A stretch of 64,000 bases of DNA. It comes from Bugula neritina. Taxonomy: Eukaryota; Bryozoa; Gymnolaemata; Cheilostomatida; Bugulidae. The translations under genes and the position numbers were made by a program. This document shows positions 26,926 through 38,300 of this stretch, one piece after another. Under the pieces are notes generated by a model. It saw only the letters and a list, made by a program, of their open reading frames with translations. It was not told the DNA's origin and did not search any database. Each line of letters starts with the position of its first letter. The first letter of the stretch is position 1. The stretch lies in NCBI GenBank assembly GCA_964035545.1, contig OZ037766.1:2972501-3036500 (forward strand). Reading direction: 5' to 3'.

Positions 26926-28407
26926 ATGTACTTAAATACATTCTGATATATCTCTTTAGCAATACTACTTGGACATGTAGAAACTATTGAAGAAAGCAGT
27001 TTATACTATTTAATCAAACTAAACATTTATAATTAAAATCAAAATATAATTGACTTAATAAAGTTCAACTTGGCATTACAGCCGTGATATGCAACAACGA
27101 TTTTTATACTTAATACAATTATGATATCTGGTCTTGATAAGTTCGTTTGACACTCGTATTGATATATTGATATACTAATATTAAAAATCTTTACAACAAA
27201 AACTATTTTAAAGATAAATATGAAAATGCAAAGCGTTCTTTAATATAAAGATTAAATTAAAATAATGTTAACGTTTACCAATTTAGCGAATTTAAATGAA
27301 TATCAATATGCTATATAGTTGTTCACCTGCTAATAACAATACTAACAAAAATAGTAATAATTAAGACTAATAATAATACTTAGACTAATAGTAATACTAG
27401 TATTTTCTGTTTTAACTTCGAATTATTTGTACATTTACCTTGAGCTTGTTCATTATTTAACCATGAAAGAACAGTGACACCAACAGTTTAAACCTAAATG
27501 AAGCTAAGTAAAATAACCAAATAACCAATGACATTACCATGTACTAGTAAGTATAACTATAAAATTGTGATTAACTCTATAAATATAACTATAAGTACAA
27601 CTATAAAATTATACTATAAGTATAAGAATAACATTAACTGTTACTTTATTAGTACAAGTTAAAGTATTTAGTATAACTATGGTCTATATAAGTATAACCA
27701 ATACTACAAATATAAGTATTGCACAATGATATTCATACTGAATTTAACTATCATTATGATCATGATTATCTTTATGAAATTCAAATTATCAATATGAATA
27801 AGAACATGATTATGAGTATGAGTATGACTATGGGCATCAAGTTTAACACTAACAGTAAGTGTAACAGGCAAGTTTTTACTAATGCTCTGCATGATTGCAC
27901 AGCTTAAACATGAAATCAAATGATTAAAATAAAATAAGTACAACCAATAGGCAATATGAATATCATCATGACGGCTTGAGTCATGACTCATGCTTTCTCA
28001 ATCACACCGCTGTAGGCGTAACCTTAGGGACCCCGACCAGTGGCAGTACGCGTATCACTATCAGCATGGGTATCAATAATAATATCAACATCGATTTTAT
28101 GCAACTACAAATCATGTGTTGTCCCACTGTCATGAGTAATATCATACACAGCTGTAATCAGTAATGATACTTACGAACTATAGTAATAATTAGTATTAGT
28201 GCAGCTACTAGGCATTAGCTATAATTATTATTTTCTTGAGTGGAAAATCGGTATAAAGGCGTAAATATTAGCTCGCTAAAATGCATTTATATCAGTCTGT
28301 AAAACAATAGTTTAGATGGCTATGCTCGCTTAGATCATAGATATAATATTATAATATAGTCTTAGCGAAGCGGAAATGACTCTAGTGTAGATCCGTGGTG
28401 ACGGGTG

Positions 28408-28478
28408 GCTAATACTAATACTAATAGTAATACTAATACTAATAGTAATACTAATAGTAATAATATTAATTATAATTA
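28408..28478. repeat. actaat/agtaat microsatellite
   Basis: Irregular tandem actaat, actaatact and agtaat words run through this stretch. The same family of words recurs on a larger scale at 33690-34330. Confidence 0.8.
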
Positions 28479-29397
28479 TAAACCTAAAGTACGTTTTGTT
28501 TAGGTATAGCAGCACTGAGTTATAAAACTTTTTTTTTAAAAACTAAGGGTTTCTATAAATTTCTAATGGTAATTTGCTAATAATGATATCAGAATTTAAT
28601 ATTACTAATAGTAATTACTTACAGTTTGAGTTAATGTTATAGTTAATGTTATTCTTACAGTTAGTGTTACTGTTAGTGTTACTGTTAGTGTTACACTTAT
28701 ACTTAATAACTTATACAGACCAACTTATACTTATAGTTATACTTATTGTATAATTTATAGAACTTTATAGTTAATGTTATACTTATACTTTAAATCACAC
28801 TAAAAAAACTTAAATTATCAACTCAGTTTGAGTTGTAAGTTAAAAATAAATAAAATACATTTTGAACTTCAAACCAAAATGTGAACATGATAAAAAAATC
28901 AATATGATAATAATTATATGAAATATTTTATACATGTGTTTAAACTATATTTCTCCTCAAGAGCAAAGTTACTTCTTGATCTTCTACAATAGCCATTGTC
29001 CATTAGGCATTAAATATCTTTGGACAGTGTTAAAGTTATAGTTGGTTGTGGCAATTTTTGTTAAAACACTATTAAATCACCATTTGATACATTTATCTGT
29101 AAGTACTAAAAATTGAATAGAGTCAATTGCTGTAAATTTAAACTTGCGAAGAGTGCAACAAATTTTTCAAGTCAAGCGAAATAAATTACTCAAGCAAACC
29201 AAGTCAAAGTTGACTTGGATCAAGGAGTTTTAGGTACTCAAGTCAGCTAGCGCTTGTGTACTCGGACCATCCTTGGGCAGAGGTTCTAAAATATATGAAT
29301 GTTTGTTTTTTTTTAATATTTCTTGTTTCAGTAATCTGTTACTATTTTTGCTTGCTGTGTTTTAGATCTGATAAGATATTAGATGATACGGTCCAAT

Positions 29398-32300
29398 ATG
29401 GGGGATGCTGACGCCAAAGTAGATCTCTCCGGTAACCTTGATGCCCCGCCTCCAGAACCTGCTGGTGGTCTGAAAACAGGGTATTAATAGCTTTTGAGTT
29501 ATCATGGATTTAGAGCAGTTTATCTCAACTCTTGGCTATGAGAAGTGTATGAGAGCAATTAATGTCTTTAATTCACTTTTAATTTGTTTCGTGAACGCAT
29601 TTTATTTTGGGCTATTGTGTCATTCTGTTTTATTCGAGTTAATCTCATGTATTAGAAACATAATTATTTTATTTGGATGATGGAATCTATAAGTCATTAC
29701 ACATAGCCTGTGTATTTATTATAATAGTAACGTGATGGGGACGTTATCCTCTCTCCCCGTAACTCCTGGAGCTGCTAAAGACTGGGTTCTTAGTAAAAGA
29801 CAAAGCGTTAGGCCATGGTCTGAGTTCTTAAATACGAACCGATTTCAAAAGCCGACTTCAGTCGCCGCTGTAGGATCTCGAGCTATAAAAAATATTGAAC
29901 ATTTCATGAGTAACTACTTATTTGTCTTCATCGGTCTGATTGTGTTTTGCATGTAAGTATTTTGGGACTTTTGCACTCTGTGATATTGAATCTAGTTGTG
30001 AAGGAATACATGTGAACTATAGTATACTCCAGTATGTTATCTAGGATATAAATAATGTAAGCAGGTGTGCAATGATGTGTGAGAAAACCATTGCCATTAA
30101 TCTATTTGCTATTGGTTGAAATGTAAACATTTAGCTACGTTGATATTTGAATAATATAGTCTTGAGCTATTTTTCCATCTTTCGTGTATCATTAAAAAGT
30201 TTAAGAGTGATTTACCTGTATAGAGATATGCACATAAAGCATTTGCAATATAAGGGAGCATAGGTAGCCCGTGCATGCATTATGTTATAAATAAATGTAC
30301 CTTACCTCTCTCCTTACTTTGTGAAGTACATTTTCCAATCTTTAGATAATGTATTAATTAGCATTAGTAGATCTCCGGTTTTGCATAAAAGTGTCAAATC
30401 ACAAAATTATTTTCTTATACTGTGTGCTATTTCGAGTAGAGGAAATAGGTGCAGTAATAGAGAAAAGCCTGTGTTCTAGATTGAAAATGTAGCAAAAGAA
30501 GTTATGTTCTTACAAGAATTTCAACCCGCGCCCCAAACCAAAATTTAATAATAAAATTAAAGACCTTGGGCTATCTCAATTTCTCCTTTTCTCCTTCTCC
30601 GCTACTGCCCCCAAGTGGTTTAGTGCTAGTCCTAGTTGTAATTATTGATGTGCTTTGTAAGATGATGTACTATCTGTACTAGTGTATTATGATTTACAGT
30701 TTAACTTCACCAGTGCTTCTCATTGTACTCGGGATTTGTGGTGGAGCAATCTATTATGTGGGCGTGAAGCATCAATCTCAACAAAAGCTTCTTTTTATGG
30801 GTAAGTGTGACACTGTTTATCCAGTGATTCATTATGATGGCTTAAAGTTACCTTCACGTGACATAACACCCACGGCAACAATCATAACAGCAACTATATG
30901 CTTAGTATATAATGGTATAGGATAATATATGATAGTATATAATAATTTAATACATGCAATTGGCTTCACTTCCACCTGCTGTGATGATGTGCTTTACTCT
31001 GTCATTATTCTTGGTGAGCTAAATGTAAGTAGCTGTAGCACAGTACAGTATATACTATAATATACTATACTATACTATACTATACTATACTATACTATAC
31101 CCTACTATATTATACTATATTATACCATACTATAGTATACTACACTATACTCTACTATACTATACTACACCATACTATATTATACTATACTATACTATAC
31201 TACACCATGCTATACCATACTATACTATACTACACCATACTATATTATACTATACTACATTAACAGGTCGTGAACTCACTCTAAGTCAGCAGTACGCAGC
31301 TATTGGATGTGCATCTGTACCTCTTCTCTGGTTATCCGGAGCTGGTGGTGCTGTTTTCTGGATCCTCGGTAAGTCTTATCAGATCTGTGAAGTGGCCTTG
31401 AACCTTGTCATTAGTTATATTTCAGCCAACAGTTTGGACATCACAAGATGAACTTTTATAAAAGTTTAAAATACTTGCCAAATATAGCATTTCTCTGTCA
31501 AATGCAGTATAGCTTGGCTTCTGAGTTACACCTTGCACCTTCGAGATTGTGACTCTATTTCTCATTATATTGCCAAACAATTTCATCAAGGTGAAATGCA
31601 CTGGCATCTTTTCTATGGTGTATCGTACCATAACTATGTTTAAGGTAGAATTTGAAGTAGCCTGCTTATTTTATAAGTTATGAAATTTATATTTTGCGAC
31701 AAATGAAGAAGTTTTAACTCAAACCTAATGCAATGGTCATGCAAGTTAGATACATACCAGTGTGCTTTAAAGCTGAATAAACCCAATTTTCTGAATTTGT
31801 CTTCTCTCTGAAAAATCTAGCTAAAGGACTTACAACTACAAATTCACAATAAACGTTTCGATATCTCAAAAATTGTTTATGTTGTAACTTCTTTGATTAG
31901 TGCTAAACAAATAATGATCAATATACAAACTTGCAATAACTAAGCACTGTGGCAATGACCTGTGCAATAATGGTACATCTTGCTTTGTTTTTCTCAACAA
32001 CTTGCTAATTCATGATTTTACTAATTTACATTATAAATTAGAAGGGCTGCTTTATCAGTAGTTTTCCATAGTTACTGCTGTGTAAAATAGGTCTTCCGTT
32101 ATTCACATTGTATGTATTTATCTTAGTTATTTAGCAAGTAAAGTTATCCAAAATTATGTCCAACAGCCTTCAAACTGCTTAAAGCACAGGCCTCTGTGCA
32201 ATACAATACAACACAATACAATACAATAAAATGAAATACAATACAGTACAACACAACACAAGCAACACAATGCAGTGACGCGTTTTTATGCTTGTTTGCA

Positions 32301-32402
32301 GGTGCTTCTATTTTACTGATTGGCCTCCATGCCATCTTCTATAAAAGGTTAGATGAGAATGGAGCATTTGACCTTGACATGGAGGAAGTGATAGTCTCAT
32401 AA
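29398..32402 (+). CDS. RABAC1: prenylated Rab acceptor 1 (PRA1 family)
   Basis: A small four-helix membrane protein of the Golgi/endosomal system that binds prenylated Rab GTPases. Exons 29398-29480, 29728-29952, 30700-30800, 31267-31368 and 32302-32402 join in phase to 203 residues (human is 185). An in-frame ATG at 29383 would add five residues; a stop codon precedes it. Landmarks of the family: VLSKRQSVRPWSEFLNTNRF, IEHFMSNYLFVFIGLIVFC (first hydrophobic pair), LTSPVLLIVLGICGGAIYYV, then ELTLSQQYAAIGCASVPLLW, LSGAGGAVFWILGAS and the acidic C-terminus ENGAFDLDMEEVIVS. The hydrophobic hairpins fall at about residues 85-125 and 140-180. AATAAA signals at about 32971 and 32991 fit the 3' end. 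Introns 3 and 4 hold pentanucleotide repeats. Confidence 0.94.
30449..30612. mobile_element. MITE-like element, family 1, copy 2
   Basis: Homologous to 24497-24652 through gttctaga, gtagcaaaagaagttatgtt, ttcaaccc and cgccccaaaccaaaatttaa. The ends, gtgcagtaatagagaaa and gctactgcccc, are inverted relative to each other. It sits in RABAC1 intron 2. Confidence 0.7.
31047..31257. repeat. (TATAC)n microsatellite in RABAC1 intron 3
   Basis: Over 200 bases of the pentamer tatac with scattered substitutions (tacac, tatat, catac), ending about 10 bp before the acceptor of exon 4. A shorter acaatacaataca run lies at 32197-32272, just before exon 5. Confidence 0.9.
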
Positions 32403-35324
32403 GAATACTCACAGGTTGTTACGGTAAACTACATATCATTCCACACTTATATAACGTTGAAGCTGTTAGCGTAGTCTAGGCTGCAGAACATAATGGATTT
32501 CGATTTGTCTCAATTATTTATGGTGGTACAAGCGTTATTTTTCTTATTTTATTTATTTTATTACGAGACTAGTTTGAGCAAGCAAAGTGAAAGTATTAAT
32601 ATTATTTTTGAACCAACATTTTTAACTGTTTCCTGCATTTAATAATATGAAGTATTTAATTAACTATTACTTTGGTTTCTAAGCAATGCGTTTCAATGCA
32701 AATATAATGTACATGTTTTTTTTGTTTTGTATTGTGAGGTTAGTATAGTTGTCCCCCCTTGTTGTTGAGACTTTTTAAGAATAAATGGGTATTTTCTGGG
32801 TAAACTCTACTATTTCTATAATAAACTGAGACAGTTTACAGCTGAGTTGAGGATGAAACTTTGTTAGTAGAACTTGTTATTTTTATAGATGTTAGTTTTT
32901 CCCTACTATAATAGTTATGACTTTTAAGCTTGCTGTGTGTGAATGATGTTTCTTGTTTCGATAACATCTTAATAAACCATTAAACTGCAAAAATAAAGTC
33001 TATACTTTGATTTTTTGAGTGTCTGTTGGTCGTAGGTAATTTAAAGTGTTTTTAAATGTAGCTAACATTTGTTTCATGAGAATTACAAAAGATATATTTT
33101 CATATTAGTAGAATATACTTTCTCTTCTACTCTTTATATTACTGGAAGGAAATTATTTGACATAACTTTTCAAAAAAAGCTGTAGCATCTTCAACTACGT
33201 TGCACATGTTATCTACTTGGTACATGACTTAGATAATAAACCTGCACGTTGGCGGAGATGAGAAAGTATGATACTGTATTGCCATTCAAAGGCGATTCTA
33301 TTGTTAGAAGTTGTATACCCTTACATTTGTCGTGAGCGTAAATACATAACCTTAAATTCCAAACGGCAGTGTAAAATATTGACTTGAAGACGGGAGTTCA
33401 TGTAGTATTCGAATTAGTTACAATAGTTAAAAACTCGGGTAAGTCAAGGTAACATTATAGAATTGCTATTCAGACTATTACAATCACAATGACTATGAGT
33501 GACTCTGACCATCACCATCAGTATCACTGTGAAATTATCATAATAAATTCACAAAAATAGTAATACTTATGAAATATGCACTTGAAGCTAGTTTGTGATC
33601 GCAAACTTATAGTTTATTATTTTAGTTACAATCATTGTGATTGTAATCATTAACTTTAAGTGAATGATTATATTTTTAGTCTTACTGTTACACTTACAGT
33701 TACTGTGTTAGTAATACTTATAACTATTACTATAAGTTATACTAATAGTAATAGTAATTCTAAAAATACAATCATACTAATAGTAATAGTATTACTATTA
33801 CTATTAGTATTAGTATTACTAGTATTAGTATTACTAATACTGTATTAGTATTACTGTATTATTATTACATTTCGATTTAGTAATACTAATTAGTAATTAA
33901 TACTAATAGTAATAGTAATAGTAATACTAATACTAATTATTAATGCAATAATAGTAATACTAATACAGTAATAGTAATAGTATTAGTCTATTGGTATTAC
34001 TATTACAGTAATACTATTAGTATTAGTATAACTATCAGTATTACTATGACATTGACTATGAGTATGACTATCACTATCACAATGGGTATCAGAGTATTAG
34101 TATTACCATGAGTATAAGTATATTTACTATTTAGACTTGGTATTGTTTATTTACTACGTCTATTGTTTATTAGATTTAGTATTAATATTACTATAACTAT
34201 TAGTATTAGTATAATTACTATTAGCATTAGTGTTACTCATAGTGACTCATACTATTAGTGAGTATTAATATTACTATTAGTATTAGCCTTAGGCTATTAG
34301 TACTACTATTACATGTGAAAATGATTTGCTATTAAATTTACTGTACTAAATTTAGTATTACTATTAGTATCAGTATGTTCATGTTGAACTTGATCGTTAT
34401 CATGATTATGAAAATATATTATAATTATCTAATCCTTTTTGCAAATATTTTAAGAACTTGGAAACTATAAATATAAGTGCCATTGTTAATCATGTAAAAT
34501 GATTGAAGTGTTCAAAATTCAATGATATCTTAATCTTAAAGTTAATTATACTAATTAAGTTTATATTAATTAGACTTTTATCTGCAGGGTTTTTACTGAG
34601 CCAACAGAGCTCCACAGTGAGTGAATGTGATAGAGGCAAATTTGTAACTCTAGCCAATCTGAGTGTCTCACACTAACTCCTTCTGTTAGATCACCATCAT
34701 AGCAGTACGCGGATAATAATAATGTAATAAAGTAATAGTATTAAAACTTTAATTACCTTTGCTGTTTTTAATAATTGCCATTAGAATTTCATGTAAACAT
34801 CAGCTTGTAATACACTTGGTACCAGATGTTCATTTAGTAATCTTAGATAACTTGATGGCTTAAATGGTGTTTCAGACACCATCTTTACATTTTTCTTGTT
34901 TATTTTAATAACTCAATAGGTTATATTTTCAATTCTGACAAGTAACCTTCTAGTTTAAGTATTAACTTATAGGTCTTCTTCTCTTTTTTGAATTATTAGA
35001 CAAATAAAACTTTGCTGATTCTAACCAGTATTGCGTGCATCTTATAATATAGGGAGACAAAAATACCATACATATAGTATAACCTTGCATAACACATTCA
35101 CTAGACAATTTTTATCTTCTATACCAAAAAGTATATTGTTTAAGTATATAACTTTCGTTATGTTAGATAGATTCAGAAAATTTTAAGAGAAGTTGTTATA
35201 TGTTATATTTTGCGCAATTATTGATTTAAAAGTTGAAATAAGTTGATGGTTGCTTTTATTTATAGTTTTTTGAAATTGAAAATCGACAAGTTTAGAAGCT
35301 GACTGAGCTATAATCTTTCTAAAG
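32403..35324. other. intergenic between RABAC1 and MFAP1
   Basis: Contains the RABAC1 3'UTR to about 33000, the large actaat/attagt array (33690-34330) and the upstream region of MFAP1. No supported gene was found. The last 300 bases before the MFAP1 ATG are AT-rich without an evident TATA or CpG island. Confidence 0.5.
33690..34330. repeat. self-complementary trinucleotide-based microsatellite
   Basis: A long irregular array of tagtaa, actaat, attagt and tattac words. Both strands of the same word occur side by side (for example ctaatagtaatag next to tattactattactattag), so the array can fold back on itself in several places. Confidence 0.85.
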
Positions 35325-38300
35325 ATGGCTGAAACAAAAGCCCCTATCCAGTCAACAGCTGGAGCTGTTGCCATGAGAAATGATAAAGGTAAACTTTATA
35401 TCTCCTTTGTTCAAATTTCTGCTCTTTTTAATTGTTGAGTTTGTGACACCAAATACTTTTGCTGTTATTAAATTTACTTAATTTGAAAAACGAAAAAAAT
35501 TCATGTGTTGTGAGAATTGGTTCTATGACACTGAAGATTATCCCAATAAAACATAACATCATGAAACAGGAAAGTTTATGATAGTGGAAAAAAGTTTAAG
35601 CTTTATTAATTTTACGTGGATTGTAGGATTCATATAAACCCTTCATCTCTCTGCCTTTGATGCTGCATTGTAGGTGAACTATACACACAAAAGGTGAGAG
35701 TGAACAGGTACGTCACTGGTAAGAGACCTGAGTATGCCCCGCAGTCGTCTAGTGAAGAAGAAGACGAAGACTTCATACAGAAGAGGTTGAACAAAGCGGA
35801 AGGGGAACGGGATGCAGACTCGGGAATGCCGGCTCCCATTAACGCCGCTTACGACAGACGTCTTGCGAGGTTACAGCAAGCTAGGGCTCAAGACAATGAC
35901 CAAGATGACAGGTCTGTTGGTTTGAAACTTCCATCTTCATTTGTAGCTTTATAATTTTAATCAAACATTTTCAAAGAAAGTTTTAAAATATGAAATTTCG
36001 TTTGCAATTTTCCAACTTCGAGATGTTCTTGGATATAGGTTTTTATCAACAGATAAAATTGCTTTATGTGGATTTTATAGCCAAATGACTATATTTATGA
36101 AGGCATTATTTCAAATAATGTGATCCTTATGCAATTATTCATCTGGTGGTATGCTGTAGTATAGTTATGTTTTGCTGTGGGCGCAGTTGATGGTACGCCT
36201 GGTCACCCATATGAGTATATAATTCTGTGTTTCAACAACTTTTCTTGTTGTCAGGTACACACGCCATCACAGACGGGTTGACGAGCCGGAAGTGATAGGC
36301 AGGGATTCTGATGAAGATTTTGATCACCGGGCAGGAGGGAGTGAAAGCGAAGAGGACGAGGAAGATATTGATGAAGAGGTCTGTGTGCCATGATTGACTT
36401 TGACTAAAATATTTTTTCTTAACAATCATGAATCGAGATGAGATTCAAGCTCTGTTTTCAGTGATGACTGATGTTCATCTGAGTCATGACTCTTTCTCAT
36501 CATAGTCATGACTCAGTTCAAATTGAATCATAACTCATATGAGTATAAGTCATGACTCATTTTTATCACATGTTAAGTGAGAGTTCTTCTCTTACAAAGT
36601 CATAAATACTTCTTCTCACTTTCTTCACTTTCTTGTCATTTTTAAACCATAGGGATTCAGTAATGCAGTTGATTTCTGTTAAATTTGAAACATTTAGGAA
36701 ATTGAGAGGCGGCGTGCTCAGCTAAGACTGAAGGCTCGAGCCTTGAGAGATACAGAGGAGAACACAGAGCTGTTAGCCACCGGAGAGAAGGTGGAAGGTG
36801 AGGGGGACACAGAGAGCTCTGCAGAGGAAAGTGAATATGAGGAATACACAGATAGTGAAGACGAAGAGGACGGGCCTATGCTCAAACCCGTAAGCACCTT
36901 ATTCAATCTCAGTCTAACTCAACAAATTCCAACATTTGCTTTTTTAAAATACATGAAAAATATTATGAATGCATGTATCAATATGTTTACATGCAACTAC
37001 AGCAGATGCTTCTATGAACTAGGCAAGGTTTTTTTCACCTATTCTCACCTATCTTTGCTTTGTCCTGTTCGGGTAGCGGAAAAACTCACGCAGGTTTATA
37101 GTCAGTATCCCTGCGAGAAACTCCTGATGGAAGGGTTTTTGTTAAAGCGGGCCAAGGACTTACTCAGATGGGGCACAGGAGCAATTAAGACTGGATGCTC
37201 TTCCTAGCATTACCAATGGCCTTTGTCGGGTTTGAACCCATGACTTTGTGTTTAGTAAGCAAACACTCTCACTTCTAGACCATGGCTGCTCCCTTATCAT
37301 AATAGTAAATCAGACAAATCGATTTTTATATGGCCTCTCAAAAGTTGAATAATTTGATTCACTCTTCTTTATGTGTTTTTGTGAATATTTATTATACATC
37401 CATTTTTGGCTTTATTTCTGCAGGTGTTTGTTAGAAAGAAAGATAGGATCACAATCCAAGAAAAACAGAGGCAAGTTTTAAAAGAGAGAGAATTGGAGTT
37501 GGAGGCAAAGAAATTGCAAGAGGAGAGGAGAGCTCAGGCTAGGAGGGTGAGCTGAGACTATGTGGCTACACTGATTCAACAATTAGTATTCTGAGATGTT
37601 TTTTTAGCACCTTTCAAATATTTTACCAATTACTAACATTTTATATGCTGCTATAAAGCACATTATAACTCGTTTTGATATAAAAACTAAATTGCTGTTC
37701 TCATGTTATTTAAATTGTCGAAAAAAGTAATATACATGTTTTGTTTATTCTTACTTTCTAGTAGGTTATTTTTTATGAGTAGATCTTATTATGAATAAAT
37801 ATTTTATTCTAATTAACCAATTTAACACCCATTTATTAGGTTGTTATAACATGGACTAGTTATATTATTACATGAAGTGTTAACAACTGATTACATTATT
37901 AAATGAAATTTCAACTACTGTTTATATTTTGAGTAGCTGGTTGAGGCGACAGTCAAACAGGAAGAGGAGGCAAAGGAAGTGACAAAAGACAACGTAGATG
38001 CCGTCAACACAGACGATGAGAATGACGAAGAAGAATATGAGGCCTGGAAGATCAGAGAATTGAAGAGAATGAAACGGGACAAAGAGGAGAGAGAGGCGTG
38101 AGTTTTGTGTTTCTTCATAAAATATCTTCTCACGATTATTTGTGTTTCTTCATGAAATATCTTCTTAAATATCTACTTGGGTTATGGAGGCATTTCAATA
38201 TACAAAGCAGCTGTGAGCAAAGCCCTGGTGTGATTGGTAGCTTGAGTTCCATGAAAGTATTAGTAGTGCCAGGAAGGGCTTGTGGTCATATTCACTATAC

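Larger units (their letters stand above)
26445..29382. other. intergenic, microsatellite-rich
   Basis: Lies between the divergent TBCEL-B and RABAC1 genes. It holds short irregular runs of actataagtata type (27530-27720), mixed actaat/agtaat hexamers (28411-28475) and a cag/gttagtgtta run (28650-28700). Presumed promoters of both genes lie within it, but I see no distinct motif. Small frames here are composed of repeats and are not supported as genes. Confidence 0.5.

Noticed and set aside
33660-33848. Leu/Ile/Val-rich plus-strand frame
   Set aside because: It is a translation of the actaat/attagt microsatellite.
36743-37207. 154-codon frame continuing past MFAP1 exon 4
   Set aside because: Only the first 49 codons are MFAP1; the rest reads through the donor at 36890 into the intron and the SINE.
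37228-37294. tRNA gene
   Set aside because: A and B boxes are present but a full cloverleaf with a matching acceptor stem is not formed; it is the head of a SINE.
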